Assembly (NCBI GenBank): GCA_002708845.1
Contig: PAPI01000014.1
Location: 25,507-89,506, forward strand
From: Leeuwenhoekiella sp.
Lineage (GTDB): Bacteria; Bacteroidota; Bacteroidia; Flavobacteriales; Flavobacteriaceae
Direction of reading: 5' to 3'
DNA: 64,000 nucleotides
Positions 55,801 to 63,549 of this stretch are shown here, piece by piece (position 1 is the first letter of the stretch; every line of letters starts with the position of its first letter). Made by a program: the position numbers and the translations under genes. A model generated the notes under the pieces. It was not told where the DNA came from and ran no database searches. It saw only the letters and a list, made by a program, of their open reading frames with translations.

Positions 55801-56432
55801 ATGAAGGGCGGTTTGTAGAGGATTTTTTCAACTCAAATTTAGATGCGTTACGCAGCAATGATTTTTTAGGAGTAGATGCTAAATACAGTTATGAAAATAC
55901 AACCGGAGGTTCCTTTCCCACACTTGGCCTTTCGGCTTCATTACAATCGGGTTATAAAACCTATTTAACAAAGGGTTCGGGTAAAAGCGGATTTGCCTAT
56001 TTAATTCCCAGTCTTTCTATAGATTATGAACTACATCCTTCGGGAGTTGTAGTCTTGGCTTCTAAACTTAAAAGCCATATCAATTTCGGAACTGATTTTG
56101 AATTTTATCAAGGTGCTCAAATTGGTGCTGAGGCTGGTTTACGTGGCTATCGGTTTCAGCGATTTACCGGTAAATCTTCGCTGTACCAAAGCAGCGACCT
56201 TCGTGTGAGTTTAAAGCGTTTTCAGACCTCTGTAATTCCAATTGTACTGGGAGTATATACGGGATTTGATTACGGTAGGGTATGGGTTGTTGATGACACC
56301 TCAAAGGTTTGGCATACCTCTTACGGGGGAGGCATTTTTATCAATGGGCTCAACCTGATTACGGCCCGGGCATCTTTGTTTACCAGTGCTGATGGTGCGC
56401 GCTTTAACTTTGGTCTGGGCTTCAGTTATTAA
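52806..56432 (+). CDS. Lipoprotein fusion: degenerate metallophosphoesterase, kinase-like centre, outer membrane barrel
   Basis: 1208 residues from ATG 52806. Signal with lipobox ICGC (about 15-18). Residues about 40-330 resemble a calcineurin-type phosphoesterase: THHPMFSTG with His204-His205 and SGHEQSLQY with His275 remain. The first metal motifs are lost: LGNTVSS stands where LGDxxY is expected and PGELEWGE where PGNHDW is expected. Residues about 400-680 contain LIGDWDRHDDQW (Asp578 to Gln585) and PRDRDQAF (Asp607, Asp609), which resemble the catalytic and metal loops of HipA/FAM20-like kinases. From about 880 the sequence is a beta barrel of BamA/TamA type ending FNFGLGFSY. Such fusions are found across Bacteroidetes; the biochemical role is unknown. 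Confidence 0.8.
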   Translation: MVKIIIVFFVCLCICGCATFRQHGDQTERFEFKTSDSTLHTLYLVGNTALAHTTNNSVLNQLTRSLQDAPKESTLLFLGNTVSSAQALQNIKSSLADFKGKSIFIPGELEWGENTEHLRDLEKQTDALFGKNSFLPEKDCPIKEVSISEQVVLLVIDSQWYLSDWDHYTKINDNCDIKDRESFFLEVENVVKDNLGKTILIATHHPMFSTGEYGGQYSFKESLKPIPVVGLVKNLIKKTGGIHTSALQNSLYRSFRRRITTLAQYSDKVIFLSGHEQSLQYIFDKNVHQIISGSGSGATAVRPHSKSRFGYGQEGYAKLEIFKNGSSRVSFIEAQTDEMVFQHRVLPADKPSPIDKYPSFPKVVRASIYDSTAATKGHVHRLLWGDRYRRYYGMQIAAPTVDLDTLFGGVRVVKKGGGHQSLSLRLENTEGKQYVMRALQKSAEAYLQYLIKEDFIIGKTEGLAPNRILKDFYTGDHPYAPFTIAKLADAAAVFHTNPVLYFVPKQPALEHYNESFGDQLYMIEEHAGKGHGDQKSFGYANSLISTADLIKKLAKDERHSVDTDAYIRARLFDMLIGDWDRHDDQWRWAEFEDEKSKAVVYKPVPRDRDQAFSIMGDGLIMGVATRAIPALKLMEGFRKEIRNVKGFNSSPRTFSLDSYLLPQTTLEQWVAQANYIQERITPEVIAEAFLDFPKEVQDETLNQIQSILLFRKANLEETARTYFGIISKRLVILGTNKDDHFVIEDEGDGITSVTGYRIKAGKDGAVFFQKKIDKKETKDVWIYGLDDDDYFEVRGGEDTGPRLKLIGGQNTDRYDIQNRNKVKIYDYKTQKNSFSGNSGIKRLTDVYSINTYDPFKAKNNINQIIPGIGANPDDGLKISLADTYTHYGFIQEPFTSQHKFNAAYYFATNGYEFSYAGAFARTLGKASLQLDLKYTTPNFAMNFFGFGNETPNFDERLDFDFNRVKIEIKSFAPSLVWNGRLGSKVSFGASYENLQIENNEGRFVEDFFNSNLDALRSNDFLGVDAKYSYENTTGGSFPTLGLSASLQSGYKTYLTKGSGKSGFAYLIPSLSIDYELHPSGVVVLASKLKSHINFGTDFEFYQGAQIGAEAGLRGYRFQRFTGKSSLYQSSDLRVSLKRFQTSVIPIVLGVYTGFDYGRVWVVDDTSKVWHTSYGGGIFINGLNLITARASLFTSADGARFNFGLGFSY

Positions 56433-56537
56433 ATAGGGGTTGATAGACGCTATTTTAAATTTTCTGAGTTCAAGCCTTTGCACTTGAGAAAGTTTTTGGT
56501 CTAATATTTAGTGACCAAAATTAAATACCTCTCAATT

Positions 56538-57536
56538 ATGCAAAATCCACTCCGTTTGTGGAAGCTTTTAATACTAACACTACTATTCTCTATAATGATG
56601 AGCGCTCAGGACATTTACCCCGGTAAAGCCGCAAAAATAGAAAGTTCTATTTCGGCAGAATTCCCCTATCAGTCCCGGTTTATTAATTTGGGCAAAGACA
56701 CCATTCATTATGTGGAATCTGGTAAAGGGGACCCGGTGCTCCTGCTTCACGGACTCCCGGCTTCTTCGTACTTATGGCGCAACGTCATTCCTAATATTAA
56801 TGCCGATAAACAGGTTATTGCTCTCGATTTTTTAGGATTTGGCAAATCTAGTTTTCCCAAAGATCAGAATGTTTCGGTTGAAGTACAATACCAGATGCTG
56901 GTTGATTTTATAGAAGCTAAAAACCTTAAGAATATCACACTCTTTATTCAGGATATAGGTTCTTTGGTAGGGATGCTCTACACCATAAGACATCCTGAAA
57001 ATGTAAAAGGCGTTGCTTTATTTGAAGCACCTTTTATGCCGCCTCCTTATTTCTATAAGCAATTACCCGGGAGTTTTAAATTGGTGATGAAATACACCAG
57101 AAAGTCCAAAAGGGCAGAGCGTTTGTATGTAAAATGGAATTTTGTTGGAACTATTTTTCCCAACTTTTTGAGTCAGCGTAAATTGACTAAAACCGAGCGA
57201 GCTGTATATGCGGAACCTTTCAAAGAAAGAGAACGCAGGTATGTGATGCTTGGCGGTCCAGATCCTTCACAGCTTTCCTTTGATAAAGGAAATGGCAACA
57301 GCGATTTTGAAATGCTCTTGGGAGAAGTAAGCAGGGGTATGAAAGAAACGGAGAAACCTATACTGTTCTTTTATGCTAAAAAAGGCTTACTAAACAGGAA
57401 GGATGCTGTTTTGTATGCCCGCGAGCATTTCAAAAATTATCAGGAAATTTTTGTTGGTAAAGGGAAGCACTATTTGACTGAAAGCCATCCGCGCTTGATG
57501 AGCAGTGCGTTTAACTCCTGGTATGAAAGCTTATAA
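56538..57536 (+). CDS. Secreted alpha/beta hydrolase, haloalkane-dehalogenase-like but lacking halide residues
   Basis: 332 residues from ATG 56538; GTG 56511 would add nine residues before the signal peptide. Signal cut near MMSAQ. Motifs follow the dehalogenase/epoxide hydrolase pattern: HGLPASSYLWRN with the oxyanion loop, nucleophile Asp139 in FIQDIGSLVG and His311 in GKHYLTESHP. Dehalogenases have HGNP and HDWG; here Asn is Leu and Trp is Ile, so the halide site is missing. An epoxide hydrolase-like or other ester activity is more likely. Substrate unknown. Confidence 0.82.
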   Translation: MQNPLRLWKLLILTLLFSIMMSAQDIYPGKAAKIESSISAEFPYQSRFINLGKDTIHYVESGKGDPVLLLHGLPASSYLWRNVIPNINADKQVIALDFLGFGKSSFPKDQNVSVEVQYQMLVDFIEAKNLKNITLFIQDIGSLVGMLYTIRHPENVKGVALFEAPFMPPPYFYKQLPGSFKLVMKYTRKSKRAERLYVKWNFVGTIFPNFLSQRKLTKTERAVYAEPFKERERRYVMLGGPDPSQLSFDKGNGNSDFEMLLGEVSRGMKETEKPILFFYAKKGLLNRKDAVLYAREHFKNYQEIFVGKGKHYLTESHPRLMSSAFNSWYESL

Positions 57537-57630
57537 GAAGAATCGAATTTAAAGCGCTACCTTTTGTAGTGCCAAAAAAACACAGTAAACTTTTTGAAAC
57601 CGATCTGTTTTGTAATTTAAATTAGAATTT

Positions 57631-58506
57631 ATGAATCCATTCTCACAATCCTATTCATCAGACCTTGAAGATGAGCGTTTGATTTACCTGGTTTTAGAAG
57701 GCGATAAGAATGCTTTGGGGCAACTTCTAAGCAATCATCAGGCTTTTATCTACAATGTTGCCTGGAAAATGACAGGTAATTCTGCCGATGCAGAAGATTT
57801 GAGCCAGGAGGCAATGATCAAGATTGTGACCAATCTTTCTAAGTTTAAATTCAAAAGCACATTCAGAACCTGGGCTTACCGCATTGTCTTTAACCATTTT
57901 ATCAACGACAGAAAGAAAGCTCAAAATTTGTTTGCGAGTAATTTTGAAGATTTGGGAAATAGGTTACATGCCACTCCAGATAATCCAATGGATTTTGATG
58001 AAAAGGAAGAAAAGCGAGAATTGATTCGCGAGGTTCGTTTGCAATGCCTTTCGGGCATGTTACTGTGCCTGACAAAAGAACAACGGCTCATTTATATTAT
58101 GGGAGAAATTTTTGCGGCAGATCATAATATAGGTTCTGAAATAATGAACATCAGCAAAGCCAATTTCAGAATGAAGCTGGGTAAAGCGCGAAAAGATCTG
58201 TATCATTTTATGACCCATCAGTGCGGTCTGGTTGATAAAGCAAACCCATGCCGCTGCCATAAAAAGGTAAAAGCTGCAGTGGATCAGAAAATGGTCGATG
58301 CAAAAGATTTGTTGAATAATCGAAAAGAATATGTCACATTTCAGTCCTATTTAGGTGAGGACGCCGATTATCTCTCAGAAGACGCAGACCTTCGTGTTGC
58401 CGAGTTGCAACAAAACCTATCCTTTAAAAAAGACTTTGATAAAAAGTCATTTATTGAAAATATTCTGACCGATATAAACTGGAAGTCCCGTCTCAATCTA
58501 AATTAG
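57631..58506 (+). CDS. ECF sigma factor with long Cys-containing C-terminal tail
   Basis: 291 residues. Sigma region 2 about 20-90: NHQAFIYNVAWKMTGNSADAE and EDLSQEAMIKIV, FRTWAYRIVFNHFIND; region 4 about 145-200 with a HTH (NISKANFRMKLGKARKDLY). Typical ECF factors are about 180-200 residues; here about 90 residues follow, starting with HQCGLVDKANPCRCHKK, with three Cys in a metal-site-like spacing. The tail may sense or be an anchor for a partner. No anti-sigma gene is next to it. The genes that follow are separated by a terminator. Confidence 0.88.
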   Translation: MNPFSQSYSSDLEDERLIYLVLEGDKNALGQLLSNHQAFIYNVAWKMTGNSADAEDLSQEAMIKIVTNLSKFKFKSTFRTWAYRIVFNHFINDRKKAQNLFASNFEDLGNRLHATPDNPMDFDEKEEKRELIREVRLQCLSGMLLCLTKEQRLIYIMGEIFAADHNIGSEIMNISKANFRMKLGKARKDLYHFMTHQCGLVDKANPCRCHKKVKAAVDQKMVDAKDLLNNRKEYVTFQSYLGEDADYLSEDADLRVAELQQNLSFKKDFDKKSFIENILTDINWKSRLNLN

Positions 58507-58527
58507 TAATCCCTATTCCTGATTTGT

Positions 58528-58556
58528 AAGCCGAACAAAATTGTTCGGCTTTTTTA
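58528..58556 (+). terminator. Intrinsic terminator after the ECF sigma gene
   Basis: AAGCCGAACAA (58528-58538) and TTGTTCGGCTT (58541-58551) form a perfect stem with a two-base centre, followed by TTTTTA. Confidence 0.9.
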
Positions 58557-58702
58557 TGTCATGTGCTTACACCTGGATCAAACTCTTGTCTAAATCCTAT
58601 AACAAGCAAACAAAAATTGCAAAAGCACTGGCAAAAACCTGAAGCCTTTTACCCCTGATTATCAAAACGACACTCATTAAAATGACTAAACCTTAGCAAA
58701 AA

Positions 58703-59470
58703 ATGAAGGCAAGACAAAACACGATTTTAATTACCGGTGGCGGTTCTGGAATAGGGCTGGCTCTGGCAGAACTATTTATGAAGAATGATTATAAGGTCAT
58801 CATTACCGGGAGAAATCTGAAAAAGCTGCAAGAGGTACAGGCTGTGCATCCCGAACTTTATATAACTCCCTGTGATGTCACAAAGGATGAGGATGTGGAA
58901 GCTTTAGTAGCCTTTACCAAGAAGCAATTTGATGGTATTGATATATTGATCAACAATGCTGGAATCATGAATTTATTTGATTCGGGAAAGAAAGGTAATG
59001 ATCTGGAAAAACAGCTGGATGAAGTAAATGTCAATTTCAAAGCACCCATGCGTATGCTGCATTACTTTTTACCCCAATTAAAAACGAGTACAAATGCGGT
59101 TCTTATAAATACCTCTTCCGGTTTAGCTTATGTCCCTTATTGCCAATCGCCTGTATATTCTGGAACTAAAGCTGGCCTACACTTCTGGACGCGGTCAATA
59201 CGACCACAACTGGCACGTCATCACATTCGAGTTGTAGAATTATTGCCTCCGGTAGTGGCCACTAAACTGGCCGAGGAAGCAGATCTTACTGACTCCCGAT
59301 TAAAGCCGATGCCTCCTGAAAAACTTGCAGCCCTATTTTGGAAGGACTTCACAAGTGGAAAGGAAGAAATTGCACCTGGTATTTCCAAGCAACTTCAGTT
59401 TTTCAGCAGGCTTGCACCCCGTTTCATTTTTAACCAACTCAATAAACAATCGGTTCCTAAAATCTTATGA
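58703..59470 (+). CDS. Short-chain dehydrogenase/reductase (DltE-like)
   Basis: 255 residues. NAD(P) motif TGGGSGIGLALAE at the N-terminus, NNAG near residue 89, catalytic Tyr-x-x-x-Lys in YSGTKAGL near 156-160, and Ser in NTSSG. It is similar to the DltE-type SDR annotated in many Bacteroidetes and Firmicutes. It overlaps the following membrane protein gene by 4 bases (ATGA), so the pair is translationally coupled. Substrate unknown. Confidence 0.9.
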   Translation: MKARQNTILITGGGSGIGLALAELFMKNDYKVIITGRNLKKLQEVQAVHPELYITPCDVTKDEDVEALVAFTKKQFDGIDILINNAGIMNLFDSGKKGNDLEKQLDEVNVNFKAPMRMLHYFLPQLKTSTNAVLINTSSGLAYVPYCQSPVYSGTKAGLHFWTRSIRPQLARHHIRVVELLPPVVATKLAEEADLTDSRLKPMPPEKLAALFWKDFTSGKEEIAPGISKQLQFFSRLAPRFIFNQLNKQSVPKIL

Positions 59471-59919
59471 AAAGCATGACGATAGAAACCCGTAATACTA
59501 AACGGCCAAAGGCAATTTATGCCATTTTTGGGCTTACGCTTCTAACCGCAGTACGGGCTCAGACCTTGTTTTTCTTTTCATCCCTAAGAATGAATGGAGG
59601 AAGTAATCCTGATGAATGGTTTATTCCCTGGATAACCGATTCAATTCTGGGACTAATGATCCCTTTTATTCTTTACCTGATTTTGAAAGGAAAGGGCATC
59701 AAGATCTGGGCTTTCTTAATCTTGTATAGTGCCATAGGAGCCTTTGACTATTTGACGGGCTTAGCTACACAATGGTTTCACCCCATGTCATCTGAAACTG
59801 CAGGTTCTGAATTGGTTTACAGTTCGCTTCTGTTTTCATTTATTGTTCAAACTATCGTCCTTCTGTTGCTCTTTAAGCAGAGGGTCATAAATTATTATTT
59901 AAGGGATCTTAAATCCTAA
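59467..59919 (+). CDS. Four-helix membrane protein of unknown family
   Basis: 150 residues with about four hydrophobic helices (AIYAIFGLTLLTAVRAQTLF, SILGLMIPFILYLIL, IWAFLILYSAIGAFDYL, SLLFSFIVQTIVLLLLF). Overlaps the SDR by 4 bases and precedes another membrane protein by 11 bases. I recognise no motif; it may be a small transporter or redox partner of the SDR. Confidence 0.75.
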   Translation: MKSMTIETRNTKRPKAIYAIFGLTLLTAVRAQTLFFFSSLRMNGGSNPDEWFIPWITDSILGLMIPFILYLILKGKGIKIWAFLILYSAIGAFDYLTGLATQWFHPMSSETAGSELVYSSLLFSFIVQTIVLLLLFKQRVINYYLRDLKS

Positions 59920-59930
59920 ATCAGTTCATT

Positions 59931-60422
59931 ATGTTAAACAACTTCACAATCCTTAATATGCAGGCCGTTGCAGGTCTGGCTACCTTTTACCTTATTTTTA
60001 AATGGTGGATTTTCCCCAAACTTGCTCAGCTTTCAATCTATGATGCATTAGTTCCCATGGTTTTAATACACGGCTTGAGGTATCTGGGGATGGTGTTTAT
60101 GGTGGACACTCAGGTGTATGATGCATTTCTAGATGATCTGGCCTTTACGATAGGTTTATGGGATTACAGCACTTCGATTCTTGCATTGATTACTGCTTTT
60201 GCTTTAAGAAACAAATGGCGTTACGCCATTCCACTTGCCTGGCTTTTCAACATTTTTGGATTTGCGGATCTTGTTGTCGCTTTCCCACAGGTTTTTGGTA
60301 TTGAGTTTTACAATTACGATTTAGGAACTATGTGGTGGGCCTTTGTAACTATTGGGGTGATCAATATTATCTCGCATGTTTATATTTTTTACAGACTCAT
60401 TAAGGCTTTGACCAAAAGGTAG
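59931..60422 (+). CDS. Five-helix membrane protein of unknown family
   Basis: 163 residues with about five hydrophobic segments (AVAGLATFYLIFKWWIF, ALVPMVLIHGLRYLGMVFMV, STSILALITAFAL, IPLAWLFNIFGFADLVVAF, WWAFVTIGVINIISHVYIFY). Co-oriented with the SDR and the four-helix protein, with 11 bases between, so it is likely in their operon. No family motif seen. Confidence 0.75.
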   Translation: MLNNFTILNMQAVAGLATFYLIFKWWIFPKLAQLSIYDALVPMVLIHGLRYLGMVFMVDTQVYDAFLDDLAFTIGLWDYSTSILALITAFALRNKWRYAIPLAWLFNIFGFADLVVAFPQVFGIEFYNYDLGTMWWAFVTIGVINIISHVYIFYRLIKALTKR

Positions 60423-60509
60423 TTATTCAAAATGGTGAGATCAGGTAGGAAGTGTAGTTCAGAGTGGTTTAGATAAAAGACATCAAGTTGTTAAGATAGA
60501 AATAGCAAA

Positions 60510-61556
60510 ATGAGGAAGATCAGACTTCAACGAATTATCACCATTGCGCTGGTTATGGGCATCGTTGGAGGCTTACAATCTTTGTACGACTATGCTACCT
60601 TAACCAGCGTGTTTAGTGCAGGGACAACCGAATTGTATCACTTTAAATCTGCATTAGGGTTCAATGTCATTTCGGGATTAAGTGGTGGCCTCATCGCAGC
60701 ATTAACTTTAAACTTTATCGATAGAAGATTTAGGACTAAGCCGTATTATCAGGGCATGTTTATCCTTATTTCTGTGTTTATGTCGGTCTGGGCTGTGAGA
60801 AATCTGGTCGAAGGCTTTTTGCTGATGCAGATGGGAAAACCCTTCTATTTTTCATTTGATGGCACCGATATTAAAAACATTGTTTTCTGGTTACTTATCG
60901 TTTTACTTGCCTACTTCTTTTTAGAAATGAATAACAAATTTGGTCCGGGAAAACTACAGAAAATATTCTTCGGGAAATTTAATACACCGGTAGAAGAGCA
61001 ACGCATTTTTATGTTTTTAGACCTAAAATCCTCTACAAGCATTGCCGAAGAGCTGGGAGGAATACATTATCATCTTTTTCTGAAAAAGCTATTTGCAGAT
61101 GTTACAGCGCCTATCTTAAGTAGTAAAGGAGAAATCTATCAATATGTGGGCGACGAAATTGTTTTATCGTGGGATCTCGACAATATGAGAAGTCTGGAGT
61201 ATTGCATAGCGTGCTTTTTTGCGATAGAGGAATATCTGAAACGAGAATCTCAAAATTACGTGTCTCGCTTCGGGATACAGCCACAGTTTAAAGCCGGGGC
61301 ACACTATGGTAACGTAGTCGCTGGTGAAATTGGAATTATTAAGCGGGATATAACCTATTCCGGAGATGTTTTAAATACCACAGCACGTATTCAGGGCATG
61401 TGTAATGAGCTAGAAAGCAGTTTTCTGATTTCTAAAGACCTATTTGAATTACACAACAAATCCCATTCGCATTGGGATTTTGAGAAAAAAGGGGAGATAC
61501 CACTTAAGGGCAAGAAGGAACCCATGGAATTATTGGGTGTTTCGCTTCTGCATTAA
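60510..61556 (+). CDS. Membrane class III nucleotide cyclase with noncanonical base-selecting residues
   Basis: 348 residues. About four membrane helices fill residues 8-142, then a class III catalytic domain about 160-345. Metal residues: Asp171 in FLDLKSST and Asp215 in YVGDE, 44 apart, the same distance as in Rv1625c. Transition-state residues Asn289 and Arg293 (LNTTARIQ) are present. The base-selecting pair, Lys and Asp in ATP-specific cyclases, reads Gln211 and Thr282 by my alignment, so the product may not be cAMP. The next gene starts 35 bases later and encodes an HD plus Pycsar-type membrane protein, which suggests a signal and effector pair. Confidence 0.88.
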   Translation: MRKIRLQRIITIALVMGIVGGLQSLYDYATLTSVFSAGTTELYHFKSALGFNVISGLSGGLIAALTLNFIDRRFRTKPYYQGMFILISVFMSVWAVRNLVEGFLLMQMGKPFYFSFDGTDIKNIVFWLLIVLLAYFFLEMNNKFGPGKLQKIFFGKFNTPVEEQRIFMFLDLKSSTSIAEELGGIHYHLFLKKLFADVTAPILSSKGEIYQYVGDEIVLSWDLDNMRSLEYCIACFFAIEEYLKRESQNYVSRFGIQPQFKAGAHYGNVVAGEIGIIKRDITYSGDVLNTTARIQGMCNELESSFLISKDLFELHNKSHSHWDFEKKGEIPLKGKKEPMELLGVSLLH

Positions 61557-61591
61557 TACATCATCAGAGCCCCAGGGGTTTATTTACTACT

Positions 61592-62824
61592 ATGAATTAT
61601 ATGGTCGATTTAGTTCTCAAATCAGAAGAATATGTCACGAAGCTTATGGAAGAATCTTCTTTGCCGCCTTTGGCTTTTCATAATCTTTGGCATACTAAAC
61701 TGGTTGTTGAGGGTGCACTGGAATTAGGTAATTCTGAAAACCTATCTCCTATCGAGCTGCAAATCCTTTTAATAGCAGCCTGGTTTCATGATGCCGGATA
61801 CCTGGAGTCATACGTTGAACACGAGGAGAAAAGCGTAGTTATTGCTCAGAATTTTTTAATAAAGGAGCAAGCGGAAAAAACAATACTTGAAGGAGTTGCG
61901 CGTCTGATACGAGCCACTAAAGAAGGTGTAATCCCCGTTGATATTCTTGGGTGTATTATTAGAGATGCGGATGTATTTCACCTTTCACGCGAAAACTATT
62001 TTGATTTTGAAAAAAAACTGCGTTTAGAGTATGCGGAGCTGCGCAACAAGACCTTCTCAGACCTCGAATGGAACCGCAAAAATAGGGAGTTTTTAGTTCG
62101 TCACAACTTTTACACGGCTTATGCACAAGCGAATTTTGCTGAACGTAAAGAGATTTTGATTAAACAAATAGATAAAAAGATTAAAAAGTTGGAAAAGGAA
62201 CTCGATAGGAAATTGCTTGAAGATCTTTCCATAACAACAGAAGACTTAAAAGCATTGAAAAAGAAACTGCTTAAAGCAGATGAGCGTCCAGAGAAGGGTA
62301 TTGAAACTATGTTTCGGCTTACCTCAAAGAATCATATAGACATAAGTGGTATGGCTGATAGTAAAGCAAATATTATGATCTCGATTAATACCATAATTAT
62401 TTCAGTGCTGTTAGGTTCTTTGATGCAAAAATTAGACAACAATCCGCATCTTATACCACCCACTATACTTTTATTAATAGTAAACTTGTCTTCCATAGTC
62501 TATTCCATTTTATCTTTAAGACCAACTATTTCATCGGGAACCTTCAGTAGAGCAGACATTGAGAAACAAAAAGTCAACCTGCTTTTTTTTGGTAATTTCT
62601 ATAAAATGAATCGTGAAGACTACCATTGGGGGATGAATCGTTTAATGGAAAATAAAAGCTTTTTGTATTCAAACTTAATTGATGATATTTTTTTTCTGGG
62701 AGTAGTACTTGCTAAAAAGTATGACTACTTGAGGAAAGCCTATAATCTTTTTATGTATGGCATCATTCTATCTGTAGTCGCTTTTGTACTTGCCATATTG
62801 TTCTTTGATACACAGATTTCTTAA
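61592..62824 (+). CDS. HD-domain protein fused to Pycsar-type transmembrane effector domain (DUF5706)
   Basis: 410 residues. HD phosphohydrolase domain about 20-150: HNLWHTK with His30 and His34, FHDAGYL with His66-Asp67, and RDADVFH with Asp125/Asp127, so the metal site is complete. A charged coiled coil about 185-230. From about 240 the Pycsar effector domain: HIDISGMADSKANIMISINT, a first membrane helix, then further helices ending at SVVAFVLAILFF. PycTM proteins bind cCMP or cUMP and disrupt the membrane during phage defence. Here the effector is joined to a possible phosphodiesterase and follows a membrane cyclase gene by 35 bases. Confidence 0.87.
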   Translation: MNYMVDLVLKSEEYVTKLMEESSLPPLAFHNLWHTKLVVEGALELGNSENLSPIELQILLIAAWFHDAGYLESYVEHEEKSVVIAQNFLIKEQAEKTILEGVARLIRATKEGVIPVDILGCIIRDADVFHLSRENYFDFEKKLRLEYAELRNKTFSDLEWNRKNREFLVRHNFYTAYAQANFAERKEILIKQIDKKIKKLEKELDRKLLEDLSITTEDLKALKKKLLKADERPEKGIETMFRLTSKNHIDISGMADSKANIMISINTIIISVLLGSLMQKLDNNPHLIPPTILLLIVNLSSIVYSILSLRPTISSGTFSRADIEKQKVNLLFFGNFYKMNREDYHWGMNRLMENKSFLYSNLIDDIFFLGVVLAKKYDYLRKAYNLFMYGIILSVVAFVLAILFFDTQIS

Positions 62825-62960
62825 AAACGTCTGGCACTTGACTTAAAGGCTGAACTTAAAAGGCGAAGTTTCTATTTATTAATAAGGTGAATCAATTTGC
62901 ACCCGTTTAGCGATAAAATTCTAAAGAATGTTCAAATGCAATGTGATGATTGCCCAGCTC

Positions 62961-62981
62961 CCGCCAGTCTGTGACTGGTGG
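62961..62981. repeat. Short palindrome of REP type
   Basis: CCGCCAGT (62961-62968), CTGTG, ACTGGTGG (62974-62981), eight pairs with one G-T wobble. Similar small GC palindromes occur elsewhere in the window (32500s). Function unknown. Confidence 0.55.
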
Positions 62982-63106
62982 CGTGGTAAACTATGCCGAA
63001 GAATAAATTACTAAACTTTAAAAGGGAAAGATTTTTTAGTAATTTACAATTCCATTTCCCAAACACTATCCTAAATAAGTAATTCAGCTACACTAGTGAA
63101 AGGTTT

Positions 63107-63155
63107 ACCCGAGGTTGACCCGTAATGCACTCGTGTTTCACCCGTACTTTACTCG
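63107..63155. repeat. Five-copy ACYCG array with exact 11-base spacing
   Basis: ACCCG, ACCCG, ACTCG, ACCCG and ACTCG begin at 63107, 63118, 63129, 63140 and 63151, an exact 11-base period. The six bases between vary. The period is one helical turn and not a multiple of three, so this is a DNA-binding or structural signal and not coding. It sits between an HD-PycTM gene and an element scar. Confidence 0.8.
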
Positions 63156-63322
63156 ACTACAAGGCTACAATAAGGCATACACAGCCCCTGTATTAAGCTA
63201 CTATAAAGTCAGGATGATCCCCTCATACGCTAAAGAGCTTGCACGCAATTAGAAATTGTACTCAAATACTGTGTATAAACCGCGAAACGCATCAGCTATG
63301 CTATAGATTATATAATTCCTTT

Positions 63323-63372
63323 AAACAAAAAAAGCTCTTCAATTTCTTGAAGAGTTTTTTGCGGTATGGACG
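63323..63372. repeat. Terminator plus tRNA-end junction, copy 1
   Basis: CTCTTCAA, TTTC, TTGAAGAG (63335-63354) with T-run, followed by GCGGTATGGACG. It matches copy 2 at 63550-63600 over about 50 bases. It keeps about 12 bases of the tRNA 3' end, with one mismatch. Confidence 0.75.
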
Positions 63373-63549
63373 AGCCTTTTTACGCGTTAAAACCGCTGTA
63401 AAATAAGCTACGATTCAAAATTATAAAGATGTAAGAGTATTTTCTTGTCAGATTGAGCTAGTTGGAATCCTTTCAGAAAGCTCATTTTTATCAGCTAAAA
63501 AAAAACTTTTTTCTGGACAGGATCTTTTCTCATTTTGTAAAATCTTTAC

